A stretch of DNA of 64,000 nucleotides from Neopestalotiopsis rosae (GCA_023078685.1 JALGAS010000004.1:248001-312000), one strand, 5' to 3'; shown: positions 22,023 through 33,283, counted from the stretch's first letter. Made by a program: numbers and translations. The notes: a model not told the origin generated them from the sequence alone.

Positions 22023-25000
22023 GGCTTAAAGATGGCAGATACCGAAGTATCCGTGAGAGGAACAAATAGAAGATACTTGAAAAGAGTGAACTACTGAAGA
22101 GATGGAGATAGGGTCATGAATTTCACGGCGCGAGACCACACACTTTATATACTTTGCCGGCAAGGCGAATTATGTGCCATGGAGGCGTGCCGTCAGCATC
22201 AACAACATGATGAATATCTGACTTGCATTCAATAAACACAGTCTTGCATGTTGTGCGGTAGGAAGCAAGGCCCGAAAGCTCCTTTAGTTGAGATGGATGT
22301 CCGACAATAGCTGATCCTGACGAGACCAATAATTGGATTGCCCTGTCCGAGGCTGAAGGCAGCCACGAGTGACTGATGGTTTAAGCGAATGCGCATGACG
22401 AGATGATTCATTCGGTTGGGAAGAACTCGAAATATCAGAAATTCTCACCCTTCTCGTATAAACTAGAAAGGTACCCATCGGAGTATAGACGTACTGAATA
22501 TGACTAGGACAACCTTCTTCTAAGCAACAGCACGTTATTGGTCAGGTAAGGTCATAAGCAATCAATAGTCTGGGCGGCGGCGTTCTCGGAGTGTGGGACT
22601 CAACGTCTCAGGCACGACATCTGGTTCAGTGCTGAGGATGGAGGGCTGATATTGAAATTAGTCAAGCGAGTTCCAGTGCCTTGGTAGGAGCATAGAATAT
22701 TGGTAGCATGCGGGAAAATCCGAACAAGCGACTCAATAAACGTAAGGCTGAATTTCGTCAGCGGAGAATAAAACCGCCAAGGAGTGCATAGGATATATCA
22801 CACAACGCCATTATGCAATCGAGCAGCTTGCCTCGGTCAAGTGTCGTGTGATCATGAGATGTCCGCTTACTTGAGCAGGGCATCAGGCGGTTGTCATGCT
22901 GTTCTCGTCAATAGTGTGCCTAGGCTCTGTAGTCAGAAAAGTTGAACGGGCCTTTGGTGATACAACAACGCATGACCTAGTTACTATAGTCTCGCCTGGG
23001 GGAATTTCCATGTACAGTTGTGTGCTGCTCGTATGCTGAGCACTCCCGTTACCTCCCAGAGCAAAGCTCACCGCAGGACTCGACCCTGTCCGTACCGGAG
23101 AAATGCCCTAAAGCCCGATGACAGCTTCACTCGGCCGATGACTTATCAAACAGGTGAGTACGGCCCTGAGGAATCAGGATCATCCACGAATTCAGCTGCA
23201 GGTCAGCGCAAACAACTGCTACTCGATGCTGTAATCGGTTCCGAGTGGACCCACGACGTAGGTAAGCTCTCGCCTAGTCCGCGCTATGCCCTTGCGCAGA
23301 GTTTCTATACGAGATGACCCTCGCAAATGGGTCATGTTAACGACAAAAGTTCTCTGCTGTTCTCGTGAGCGATCCTTTGCTCCTTTGCTTTGGTCATAAA
23401 AGTGCATCGCACTGGGCCGTATTGGGATTCAAAATTTGGTATTCAGGAACCGCATTGTCATTCAGGCAAATTCCATCAGGTGGAAAAAACAGGAATCTTG
23501 CATCTACTGCAGAACCGGTTGTCATCCTTTTCTTACTGGTTGTATGACCCTCCCCGGTTGACGCCACACGGGGGCTGCCTGACACTAAATTATGCTCCTA
23601 ATTATAGTCCCCCTTCTTCCGAATGATGGTCCCCCATCCGCCTTAGCGCATAACTCCGGTTCCTATGCCGTTCAGCCTCAGGGTGTGAATACTGGCGAAT
23701 ACTAACTAGCCATTTCGCTTATGTACGCCCAACTGCAGAGACGAAGCAGCCCAAGACGCGCCCCGCCAACAAATCAGGTTCTTCATCCAGGCGTCGGTCT
23801 CCTGCGGTCGCGCTTTCAGGATTCTCATTGTCCTGCACTATTGGCATTTTCCACCTTTAGCGAGGTCAGCTTTTGCTAATAGAACGATGATCGGGTTCTA
23901 GGACAACTGATGAAAATCTAGGACAATCACGACTGAAGAAAAAGAATCCTGAACGAATAGGGCGTCGCGGGAGTCGCATCTTGGTGAAACATGATTAGTC
24001 CCTGTAAAATGATATCCGGCGAGCGCGGCAAGTGATATGATAGACGTGCTATAGGATGAAATATAGTTAGAGTTCTTTAGAGTTAACGCTTGCGGCGGTG
24101 AGACAATCGTTGTACCACCAGTATTTTTTGCTTGAGATAAGCGTCAAAAGACTTCATGATAACCAAACTTTATGCATACCTCACCATGCAAAGTAGAAAT
24201 GCAGACAGGGATCAAGAGCCCTCGATTCCGAAGGGAAGCCTCAATTAATACGACCACGTGGTGGAGCCACTATATTACTAACGCCTCGTACAGGTGCGGA
24301 TAAAGTTTGCGAATCAGTGCTGCAGATTGCAGCCACTGAGGCGCATCGGGGACCAAGCACTTGAGCAGGGACAAGGGGCCCAACGGAATGTTAGAATCCA
24401 ACGTTCCGCTCCGCCAGTCGCGGTGTGATTAAATATTCAGACATACACGATTGTGTTCGTTGGTGGGAACTCGCCGTTGCCAAGCTCTCAAGTTCAGCTG
24501 TGTTACCCGAATCGGTGCTGCCCAGCTCGTTGGACCCTCCAGATTAGTGATTCAGCTGCAGCAAGTTTCCCGATCTTGGGCAGAGGATTGGAAAAACGCA
24601 TCTATAGTCTGGTGATTCAATATTGTGTTCGCTTGGGTGATGGAGGAGATGGCCACGATAATTCACATTTCGGCTCATCAAGGACGATATCCGCGTTCCC
24701 CGGCCGAAGCACACTGGGCCACTCCTGAAGCGCTCGAATGATGGGTTAGGTGAGCGACATGGTTTGTATGAGCGAACAGACAAGCCAACTCTACGGAATG
24801 TCCAGTTTCGGTGGACTGCATTGCTTGTCTTGCGCGTACGATCACTGCCGCTGTCTATCATGTCGAGGCATACGCGCAAAGTCTGTCACAGACGAGTTTC
24901 CTTGCTGCAAATCTATCTCACGAATGCAATGGCTTAGTCACGGCCTAGAGGCAAATCATATAGGTTCTTCTCTTGATGACGACCAGAATACAGTCAAGAT

Positions 25001-25079
25001 GACCATTGGTCTCGTGTCAAACAATCATATTCTAAGTGGGCGCATCCATTATCGCATCCTGGAACGCACCCTCCAGGCT
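22023..25079. other. 3-kb gene-free region upstream of laccase
   Basis: This is the longest stretch without a gene that I can support. It carries the laccase promoter on its left. Open frames on both strands stay under about 130 codons and show no family resemblance or convincing splice chain. A spliced, fast-evolving gene cannot be excluded. Confidence 0.35.
22144..22151 (-). promoter_or_regulatory. TATA box of laccase gene
   Basis: On the minus strand the sequence reads TATATAAA, a near-perfect TATA element, 122 bases upstream of the laccase ATG. Inducible fungal genes often have one. Confidence 0.55.
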
Positions 25080-26050
25080 CTACAAATTTGCCGTCTTCAA
25101 TCGCAGCAACGCCTCTTGAACGCAAGAAAGAATTAACCTGCCGTCTTCTTTACTCCACCACGTCTGATAGATCAACACCCTCCCATCGGCGCCCCAGGAC
25201 GTCCGGCGCTCGCACGCCACCCATTCGTCGATCCTGGAGGATGGTGAGTGGAACCACACAGAGTGATTGACACTAGTCTCGATCGTGACATTTTCCATCC
25301 CCACGGGAAACTTGGCGGGGTTAGCCAGGTTGGCGGTATAGATGAGAAAGACATCAGAAGTCCAGGCCATGGCCGCCAGGTGAGCTTGCCGCTCCGCGGT
25401 CGTGAGCGGAAACGAACGAAAGATGCTGCGGCTGCGAAATTCCGTCGGCGCCGCGGGCTCGGGTGGCAGATACTTCCATTCAAAGGGGTGGTGGAAGCCG
25501 TCAATGAGGTACTGAGGAAAGCCAGTAATGGCGAGCATATCCCTGGAGGATATAAGCTTCTTGTCTGACTGATCGATCGACTTTACCCAGGCGGGGACGG
25601 GCTCGTGGTAGCTGAGCGATCCTCCCGCGGGCGCCAGCTGACCTGCCCTCCGCTGAAAGCCAATGGTGGCGACGTATATGACCACCTCGCCCTGCATTGC
25701 GCGCACGAGCCGCGATGACAGCGTCCGCCCGTCGAGTACGCGATCCACGTGATACAAGACATCAAGGCTGGCATCTCCGGCTTTGATAAAGGTCGACTGA
25801 AGAGAGTGTACATCGTAGGTATCGGGAACTGTCTGCTCAGCAGCGCGCACCGATTGCCCAAGTAGGTGCCCGCCAAAGATGGCCCGTTGATATCCTTTAC
25901 TCGGGTCCCATATGCGTCTATTGCCTGTTAGTTTCAATTAAATGGCTCGCGGTTCGTGAAGGCGACCAACTTCTTGTTCTTGAACACGTCCTTCTTCGAG
26001 TCCACCGGCACCACCTCTGTGGCTGGTATCACGGTGTCGGGATCTGCCAT
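25080..26050 (-). CDS. Acyl-CoA thioesterase (TesB/Acot8-like)
   Basis: The enzyme hydrolyses acyl-CoA to free acid and CoA. Exons 26050-25971 and 25917-25080 join to 305 residues. Two hot-dog folds are visible, the first with AIFGGHLLGQSVRAA, VHSLQSTFIKAGD and FQRR, the second with MAWTSDVFLIYT and NHSVWFH. TesB-family active-site positions fit the Asp of WTSDVF and the Gln of CVQEALLR. The C terminus lacks an SKL-type peroxisomal signal. The intron is unusual: a donor GTTGGT is needed to keep frame, with AACTAAC as the branch site 12 bases before TAG; it gives a sensible FKNKKRIWDP join. Because of that donor and a short N terminus compared with relatives, the first exon is less sure than the rest. 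Confidence 0.85.
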
Positions 26051-27867
26051 TATTTCCTCCAGGGGGCCTAGACTTTGTACTTCCTACACCACAATGACAA
26101 AATTGCCACCAAACAATGAGTTGAGCACCGCAATTAGCCACGCAGACAAACACGGCCTGAGGAGCGAGACTTGTTTTGGGGTCAATTTGATGCAAGCTGT
26201 TGATTCTCGAAATAGGCCCCAGAGTTCCTCCTTGGGGTGTTGCATCAGACCAGGGTGCAGTAGATGCCGAGGCCGAAGCGGGTGCGGGGAGAGACATTCG
26301 CGGCACTACCGTAGTCTGTATGCATGGCGCGATTTGGTACGGAGATAGTATAACATTTGCTACAGTAAACAATTAAATGATCAGAAAGGCTTCAATTATC
26401 GAGACTGTAAAATGAGCGGTTTCGTTCTCATTTAGGGGGATGCAGATGAAGGAATAATTCGCAAGCGTCAAAGGCAGCATTTTCACATGCATGCTCTTTT
26501 CACCAAAGCGATTGGTGACAATTGGTGGCCTGCAAAGGAAGGAAGGACTGCGAAAATGGGCAAGGCAGCGTTTCCGGCGCGCATTGTGAAATTTTCAGGT
26601 GTAGCGGAATCTGATCCGAATTCTTGTGTCTTCCTGAACTTCCAGAAGGTGCTCGTCCTACCGTGGGCCAGGCAAGAAGCACGGAAGACTTCGCAACGGC
26701 ATTCTCTACTATCACCATCACGGACCGACCGTCATGCGTGATACAAAATCCAAGAATCGAGTATTAGTTAATGGTAAAGTTGGCGAACTCTCGCCAAAAT
26801 TCGTGGCACCGTCAAGTGCAACACCGGCTCAACACGATGATAGGGCTCATGGCGGCCAACGCCCTGCCGGATGAAAAACTATCACAACTTCTTCCAGGCC
26901 GGAGGAGTAGGAGTGATGGGGGCCAATAAACTACCAAAGAAGAAAGAAAATACAAACAATAAACTATCCAATAGCTAAGAGAAGAAACACTCTCAGATTG
27001 GATAGTTTTATGTTTTAAGAAGACTATAATTATCATTCTCATTCATATAACTGCTTATTGAGCGTGAAATATAATCACATTTATCAGTCAATGACTAAAC
27101 ACACCCTTATTCAGAAACATGTACACGAGGTTTGATTCCACCTATAGAACACTCGCCAATGGGCAGTTTTCGACTTGCTCAAGTCGCACCTGAGGACTCA
27201 GTTTTCCGAATCATCAGAACTGTAGTACTCACCTGACTCAACCGTGAAGTCAGAATCTGAATCTTCCCCACTGCCAGAGTCCAACTCAGCGGTGGAATGC
27301 GCTCGTAATATCTTCCGGAAGTCGAAGTTGGCAATGAAGACTGCCCATAGTGTGTTACCTTTGTTCTCATTAATGTTCAGTGAAGTCGCCGTGATCTTCA
27401 CGATCAACGAGCTCTAGACAGCCGAGAGCTGAATGCAACTTTTCACCTGTATTTTTCAACAAAGCTACGGTCATCTATAGATTGTTCCTCCCCATGTACG
27501 CCCCATCCCTCTTCTATCATTTAGACGTAATGCAATTTCGTGAGCTTATCCGAAGCCTCCAAGGATCTTTGTTTGAAATGATAATCATGCAGATGTTTGG
27601 CTGGTAGTAAACATACATGATCCTGCCCGTTTTTGCGATGATCGACCTCCCCACACACGCACCAGGACATATGACGTGGCTAGCCGTGGCAGCCTAGAAT
27701 GGCACCAATGAAATAACACCATCGCATTTGAATACTAGAACGTTATTAATAGTCGTAAGGCGAAAGTCTGTGGTGTACTCTCCGTTTCTTGGCACGTTGC
27801 CATCTTCACTGCCGAAGATCAAGCAATCCTCAATTACTATCGTTTGCCTTGACATTCCGCCGATGTA
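26051..27867. other. 1.8-kb gene-free region with hairpin
   Basis: No supported gene. An imperfect inverted repeat sits at 26959-27011 (listed separately). A minus-strand frame at 27198-27407 ends in a Ser/Asp/Glu-rich tail and could be a fragment of a larger lost gene, but it begins without a convincing start. Confidence 0.35.
26959..27011. repeat. Inverted repeat, potential stem-loop
   Basis: The arms AAACTATCCAAT (26961-26972) and ATTGGATAGTTT (26997-27008) are perfect 12-base reverse complements around a 24-base spacer. The match extends imperfectly outwards for several bases, and GAGA/TCTC can pair inside. It could be a MITE-like remnant or an RNA hairpin. Confidence 0.6.
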
Positions 27868-28317
27868 ATGGCTACCTCCGATGATCAGCCCGCCACCACT
27901 ACCGCCGGCGTCAACGACCCGCCGCGGCCCATGACATCGAGGAACCTCAACAAGACCTGGCGCGACGTGGTCTGGGATCAATACGCGCAGGACCTCGAGG
28001 CCGACGTGCCCTTTCCGGTGCGCTACCTCATCCACGCGGCGCAGTGGCGCCGGGACATTTTCATCACCATCCCGTCCAAGATTGATTCTCGCACGCTGCG
28101 CCTCGCCACGCTCGAGTTTCACAAGCAGAGGCGCGGTCATGCTGATCCCCTGTGGGACGGCGAGCATATTTCCGTCCGGCTGCGGGCGAGACCGGCCATG
28201 CTTGAGCAGGAGAAAACCGCCATGGAGAGCGAAGCGCAAGACGATCGTCCGGATAGGGGATATACCACCGAAGAGACGGAAGAGTGGGCCTTGGGCCATG
28301 ACTGCAGAAGACCTTGA
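27868..28317 (+). CDS. Small protein of unknown function
   Basis: A single open frame of 149 residues starts at a plain ATG. I do not recognise it. Third positions are strongly GC-rich (for example in the stretch encoding TWRDVVWDQYAQDLEADVPFP), unlike the AT-rich flanks, which supports real coding. The protein is soluble, with charged N and C termini and a compact centre containing YLIHAAQWRRDIFITIPSKID. There is no signal peptide or membrane helix. It stands alone between gene-free flanks. It could be a truncated piece of a larger gene; no splice partner is evident. Confidence 0.65.
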   Translation: MATSDDQPATTTAGVNDPPRPMTSRNLNKTWRDVVWDQYAQDLEADVPFPVRYLIHAAQWRRDIFITIPSKIDSRTLRLATLEFHKQRRGHADPLWDGEHISVRLRARPAMLEQEKTAMESEAQDDRPDRGYTTEETEEWALGHDCRRP

Positions 28318-28927
28318 TTCTATCCTGCGGCCTGCGCGCTGGAAGGTGATAATATGTGAACAACTGTGGAGTTTCTCAGAAGGTACTTCTGGGATGTGTT
28401 GCCGCGTGTTGTCAGGTACGCTGGAGCAACCGGCACAACAACAAAGAGGACATGTCGAACCTCCCTCACGGTCAAAGCATGTGTCGTTTGCCAAAGCACA
28501 TGGGAATTTCTCCTCAGTATATATAGCTGAACAAACGATCTACCTTCGCCTTCGGGCATTCAAAGGACGCAGTGGTCGAATGGTAGAAAGTCAAAGATAA
28601 CCTCTTCAAACCTGAAAGCCATGAGTTCAAATTATCCTCAAAAATATCTCAAATTATTTTTCCCCCTCTTTCCCAGTACGTGAGATCACAGAGAAGTCTT
28701 TCCCCACGACCTTTTTTTTGCGCTCAGAGTTATTCATACAAGATGCTTCTCGTAAACATGTTGCCCTCAGCTTGGAGTCAAGGTTTGCGAAGATCCTAAT
28801 TCACTTGTGCTTGCGTCAAATGCGTGTAAAAGCTTTTAATCAAGGTACTCCTGGAGTGATGGATTCACTTACTTGATTAGAGTGTCAGATCTAGACGGTG
28901 ACGAAAGCAATAGATTATCATCTGCTC
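28318..28927. other. Gene-free region with tRNA-like relic
   Basis: The stretch lies between convergent genes. It holds a tRNA-like sequence at 28565-28640 (listed separately) followed by an A- and T-rich tail; otherwise I see nothing. Confidence 0.4.
28565..28640 (+). other. Degenerate tRNA-like sequence (possible SINE head)
   Basis: TGGTCGAATGG at 28573-28583 fits the tRNA A-box (TRGYNNARNNGG, last base off), and AGTTCAAATTATCC about 40 bases on resembles a worn B-box. The acceptor and T stems do not pair, so this is not a working tRNA. A tRNA-derived SINE fragment or pseudogene would look like this; chance is possible. Confidence 0.3.
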
Positions 28928-30193
28928 TTATCTCATCAAAAGTTGCGGGGCTACACTAATGACTCGACTGACGAGTGCTTCATATTCGTCCGGTTTGACA
29001 ACGTCTGGGTAAATGACGGACATTTTGGCCCTTTCACACTCTTCCAACAACGTTCTTTGGCCGCGCCCTACCTCCCGGGTGGCGCCCTTATCAATCAAAT
29101 ACGCAGCTGCGCTCCAACGGGCTCTACGTATCAGCGCCACAAGCAGCGGTCCTTGGAAGCCTTCCCTCGTCGTGACCTGACAATTGACGTCCGCGCCGAC
29201 ATCTATCAACGCCCTCATGGACGGGTGATTATTGCTCTGACACTCGGCGGCGTACATGAGCGGCGGCTGTCCATCAACATCTGGAGCGTTCACATTGACA
29301 CCGGGAAGCTGAGCCATCATCTTCAGGAGCGTAATGTTGCCAATAGCATAGGGATAGGCTGCGGCCAGATGTAGCGCCGTAATGCGGCTCTCGTGGCCGG
29401 CGCGTAGAGGGGCGAGCTCGAGGTCAATGCCACGCCGAATCAAGACCTTGCCGACCTCAGCCTTGCCGCTGAGAATGGCCACGTGTAGAGCATTGAGCGT
29501 GACACAATCAGGAACCGACCATTGGCTTCGGTCCCGGGCGTCGCGAAAGACAGACAGGCCGTTGGGCACGAGGCCGAGCGAGTGCGCATTGATGTCGGCA
29601 CCGTGGTCGAGCAGGAATTCGACAACGTCGACATGTCCAAACTTGGCTGCAATGTGCAAAGGTGCTTGGCAACGGTTATGACGCACTCGTGTTTCCCGGT
29701 CCAGTGGTCCTTGAACAAATGCACCGAGTGTATAGTCGCTGTTGTATCGTTGCGCATTGGGGAAGGGAAGTCTTGTACTGATGGGATTACTGATGGGATT
29801 ATATGCAGAGAATAGCTGGTTAGTGAAATTAGGTCTCACTGTGTAGACGTCCAAGGGCGCGCGTATGCTTCCATCTGGATTGCGAATCGACACCCATCGT
29901 CTCAAAGTTCCAACTCGACCATGCTGAGCTGCCCAGAAAACAACACGCCACTCCGTTCTGGATATTGCAGCTTCGTAAAGGGCTGGGTTGACAATGGAAT
30001 GGAAGTACTGGCTGGTGCGGGACCAGGCGGAATAATCTCTTGGATGCGGTAGATGGTCAATGATGAGGAGTATGATCTCATTTGGGAGTTTCGCCAGATG
30101 ATATGTCTCCATGGCGTTCACAGTCGTCGTACCAGCTGCTTCACTCTGCGGGGGATGTTGTACAACAACAAAGCCCTCGAGCAATTCATCCAT
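28928..30193 (-). CDS. F-box and ankyrin-repeat protein
   Basis: The intronless frame gives 421 residues. An F-box lies at about residues 34-75 (KLPNEIILLIIDHL, then AWSRTSQYFHSIVNPALYE), the part that binds Skp1 in SCF ubiquitin ligases. At least four ankyrin repeats follow, clearest at PLHIAAKFGHVDVVEFLLDH, ALHVAILSGKAEVGKVLIRR, ALHLAAAYPYAIGN and PPLMYAAEC, which would bind the target protein. Fungi carry many such genes with unknown targets. A second ATG at codon 28 lies closer to the F-box and could be the true start. The 3' end faces the small unknown gene. Confidence 0.92.
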   Translation of the reverse strand: MDELLEGFVVVQHPPQSEAAGTTTVNAMETYHLAKLPNEIILLIIDHLPHPRDYSAWSRTSQYFHSIVNPALYEAAISRTEWRVVFWAAQHGRVGTLRRWVSIRNPDGSIRAPLDVYTVRPNFTNQLFSAYNPISNPISTRLPFPNAQRYNSDYTLGAFVQGPLDRETRVRHNRCQAPLHIAAKFGHVDVVEFLLDHGADINAHSLGLVPNGLSVFRDARDRSQWSVPDCVTLNALHVAILSGKAEVGKVLIRRGIDLELAPLRAGHESRITALHLAAAYPYAIGNITLLKMMAQLPGVNVNAPDVDGQPPLMYAAECQSNNHPSMRALIDVGADVNCQVTTREGFQGPLLVALIRRARWSAAAYLIDKGATREVGRGQRTLLEECERAKMSVIYPDVVKPDEYEALVSRVISVAPQLLMR

Positions 30194-30697
30194 GATTCGG
30201 GGTTGAAATTGGAGGATATGGCTCGCAATCTGAAATATGCAATCGGATGGATACGGAAAAGGGAACAGCAGTGAGGAAAGGAGTAGTGAGCATCAATGAT
30301 CCTTCTGTTCCTTCTGCTGAAGCCTAAAGGTTTCTGGCAAAGTGATTGGCTGAACTGAAACAGGCCTACGCAGCGGGGCGATGCACAATGGTTTGAATGG
30401 GCAGGCGCAGTGCACCCCTTAGCCTGTGGTGACATTGGTGTTGGTACTTGAGCCACCCTAACATTGAAATGTCGACATGCCCAGCAAGAACGGCTGAATA
30501 GAGACGAAGAGACCGAGACTGAAACAGGCATGTAATTATGTGCAGTTAATCAAGATCTCGAAGTGGGCGGTCTTGTCCCTCATGACATGTAAATATCACG
30601 TCAGGATTTCTCAGCGAGATATACGAGTGTCTAAATTCAACACTGCTCACTTGGCAATAATGATTATAAGTCAGTGATGATCCCATGAGACCAGTGA
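30194..30697. other. Gene-free region between two minus-strand genes
   Basis: 5' flank of the F-box gene and 3' flank of the HNH gene. No exon or repeat is seen. Confidence 0.4.
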
Positions 30698-31483
30698 CTA
30701 CCGGCCCTTCCACCTTAGTCGGGATATCCATTTCGCAAACTGCACAATCTGATCTTCTTCGAGAAGCAGTTCGACGGTGTAATAGTGCCTTGCCAGGTCC
30801 TCGTGCGACGCGAACTTGTGCACAAAGCTGTGGCATGCCCGACACAGCCAGGCGACACTTTGCAGGTCTTCCTCGCGATGCCAGCCGCGCTTGACGGCCT
30901 TGGCATGGACGAAGCGCGGGATTAAGTGGTGATACGTCAGGGGAATCCAGTCGCGTCCACAGAGCTCGCACGCCGTCGTCCGTGTGCTGCTGGGGGCTGG
31001 GGGTGGTGCAGCAATGGCCGATATGAACGCTGTCAGTACCGGTGCCAGGAACTCCGGGGCGCCCTGGCCACGGCTCTCGTCCGCGATGCCGTATGTGAGA
31101 AGGGACTCGGAGACAGATGGATCCAGGGCCGGGATCAGCGCGCTGACATCTTCGCCTGTGAGCGGCAGGGTGTAGCGGGCCTGCAGGTCTAGGTCTTGTG
31201 CATAGTCGTGGTGTTCTATAGTCTTTAGTTCTTTGGGGAGACTCTCAAAAGTCTCAGCGGCAATGTACTCGGCAAAATCGCCGAGCTCTTCTGCATCCTG
31301 GAGTTTGTTCTGTTCATCCTGCTGAGTAGTTGCAGTGGCGGTGCTGGTTTGTTCTTCCCGGGGCCTCTTGGCTTTGGCTCTCCGCCTTATCTTGGGCTCC
31401 GGTTTTGCGGCCTTGTCAATGAGCACAGTTGAAAGGCAGTCGCGAAACAGGTCATAATTCCTCTGCTGATCATCTGATATCAT
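30698..31483 (-). CDS. HNH-domain protein with CxxC zinc pairs
   Basis: The intronless frame gives 261 residues. The N-terminal half is charged, with a basic run (KIRRRAKAKRPREE) that could be a nuclear signal. The C-terminal 100 residues form an HNH-type beta-beta-alpha-metal unit: CELCG, then TYHHLIPR with its catalytic-type HH pair, then WLCRACHSFVHKF, so two CxxC pairs can hold a structural zinc. HNH domains usually nick or cut nucleic acids, but this stand-alone fungal type has no known role that I can name. It is divergently arranged with the dehalogenase-like gene across 419 bases. No sign of an intron, intein or mobile element around it. Confidence 0.85.
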   Translation of the reverse strand: MISDDQQRNYDLFRDCLSTVLIDKAAKPEPKIRRRAKAKRPREEQTSTATATTQQDEQNKLQDAEELGDFAEYIAAETFESLPKELKTIEHHDYAQDLDLQARYTLPLTGEDVSALIPALDPSVSESLLTYGIADESRGQGAPEFLAPVLTAFISAIAAPPPAPSSTRTTACELCGRDWIPLTYHHLIPRFVHAKAVKRGWHREEDLQSVAWLCRACHSFVHKFASHEDLARHYYTVELLLEEDQIVQFAKWISRLRWKGR

Positions 31484-31902
31484 GATCTACTGTGATGCAA
31501 CTACCCAGTCAGAATCCATGGCATATGATGTATTCGCTTGCAAACGACCTCTTACCACAAGTTTTCAGGATGCAAAACAAACCGTCAAGGTGACGTAAAA
31601 GACGTTTGGTGGCACAAAGGACACTGGCAAGACCAGGTAGGACGTGGGGTCTGTAATGCACCTGAATCCACTAAACTCCAGGTTATGGCTGCCCCCCAAC
31701 TCGTTGCTCACTCCCCGGGGCCCAAAGACGCCGCAACTCCCCCACATTCATGATTTCCCCTCCGGAATTCGAGGCTCGACAAACTATCCACATAATTGTA
31801 TCTCTTTTCAATAGCATATATCATCCACTGCACGAAATCATTAACCTGAAGTTTCCAGTGCAGCTCACAAGCTTCGATATAATTGATACTTGAAAAGAAA
31901 AT
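31484..31902. other. Divergent promoter region, HNH / HAD genes
   Basis: It separates two divergently transcribed genes and should contain both promoters. No exon is seen. Confidence 0.45.
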
Positions 31903-32727
31903 ATGACTTCCGAAAAGACTGTAATTGCCTTTGACTTGTATGGAACATTGCTGTCCACCGAATCCATCGCCGAAGAGCTGGCATTGTCATTCGGCCGAGA
32001 AAAGGCAGATTCTATTGCAGCAACATGGCGAAAGTATCAACTCGAGTACACATGGAGGCTGAACTCGATGGGACCAGGTAATTCTTCTCCCCATCGTTCA
32101 TCTATTGTCTTGGCTACCAATCTTTTGCACGCAAACTAATTCAATGCCATAGAACATTATCAACCATTCGACCAGGTCACGCGTAGCTCAATGAAGCACG
32201 CACTTTTAGAACACGGCACGGACGTGACTGAGAATTATGCGAATAAGCTTATGACGGCATACGATTCGCTAGACTACTTCCCCGATGCACCTGCGGCTCT
32301 GCGGCTGCTCTTCGACAAGAGTGACCTTGTCGATGCTTACATCTTCTCCAATGGTACCGACGACATGGTCAAAAACTCACTCAGATCGTTCAAGGACCTT
32401 GGTCCCCACATGAATCTGTTCAAGTCCATACTTACGGTGGACTCGTTGAGGGTGTACAAGCCCGCCATGAAAGTATACCAGCACCTTCTGAGCGAAGCCG
32501 ACAAACAGGAACGCCCGAGTGACGTTTGGCTTGTCAGTGCGAACCCGTTCGATGTGGTTGGTGGCAAGCTGGCTGGTCTCAAGACGGTCTGGGTGGACAG
32601 AACCGGTAAGGGATGGGTGGACCGACTGGATCAGACAAATGTTCCAACCATTATCGCGAGGGGCGTGGAAGATGCTGTGAAAGGCATTCTGGAGTGGGAC
32701 CCAAACAGCGAAAAGAGCCACCCATGA
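31903..32727 (+). CDS. Haloacid-dehalogenase-like hydrolase (2-haloacid dehalogenase type)
   Basis: Exons 31903-32077 and 32153-32727 join in phase to 249 residues. HAD motif 1 is FDLYGTLL with nucleophile D11; motif 2 is FSNGT; motif 3 is the Lys of RVYKPAMKVY; motif 4 is the SANPFDVVGGKLAGLKTVWVDR region. The SxNxxD pattern of motif 4 and a helical cap fit type-II L-2-haloacid dehalogenases, which hydrolyse 2-halo acids to 2-hydroxy acids through an aspartyl ester. Many fungal members have no proven substrate. No signal peptide is seen, so it should be cytosolic. Confidence 0.92.
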
Positions 32728-33283
32728 ACACGTTGACTGTTTCTGGGACAAGTCGTCACGCGTCTGTAAACTGAAGGATGTAGAGGCATGGACTAAAAGG
32801 AAATCAACGGACGCGACCGAGAATCGAACGTGAGGCAGACAAAAAGACTGGGGGAGGGCGGACCCAGCCAGAGAGAGAGCTAGAGATACAAGATTTCTAG
32901 GAGCGGAGCGTTTACCACTACACCACTGTGACCTGTGGTTCGTGGGTTGTTGACTTTGCTCACTGTATTTGGCTTTATAAAGGGTAGCTACCGACTTCAA
33001 ATCGAACAGGAATGCCCAAGAACCGTCTATGGCTCATGCTGAAAGATGAAAATGGCAATATTTACAGTTCAGAGATGCTGCGGCCCCCCGATGGTCGGCC
33101 GCAAATCAGGCGAAACGCCACCCGGGTAAACATTGTGAAAGCAAATACGCGCTGTATCTTTGAACTCCAAAAGGAAACCGTGAAATGCATCTAGAGCCAC
33201 CCACATTGGCGGAATGAGGTACTCATACCCCTGAGTGATACTGATGGCTGGTGAGTAATTATAGCATCGAGCTGCAAGACCAC
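32728..33283. other. Convergent 3' region with tRNA-like sequence
   Basis: The stretch lies between convergent genes and holds a tRNA-like sequence at 32811-32933 (listed separately). A 60-codon frame at 33012-33194 has an ATG but no family resemblance. Confidence 0.4.
32811..32933 (-). other. tRNA-like sequence, probably a tRNA-Arg(CCT)-type relic
   Basis: Reading the minus strand, TGGTGTAGTGG (32925-32915) is a near-perfect A-box, CTCCTAG (32903-32897) looks like an anticodon loop with CCT, and CGTTCGATTC (32830-32821) matches the B-box core. The distance between the boxes, about 85 bases, would need an intron. No 3' anticodon-stem partner (CGGAG) or matching acceptor and T stems are found, so I call it a relic or tRNA-derived element rather than a working gene. 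Confidence 0.4.

Noticed and set aside
27198..27407. Minus-strand frame with acidic Ser/Asp tail as a transposase end
   Set aside because: The tail alone is not diagnostic and no DDE or HTH motif lies nearby.
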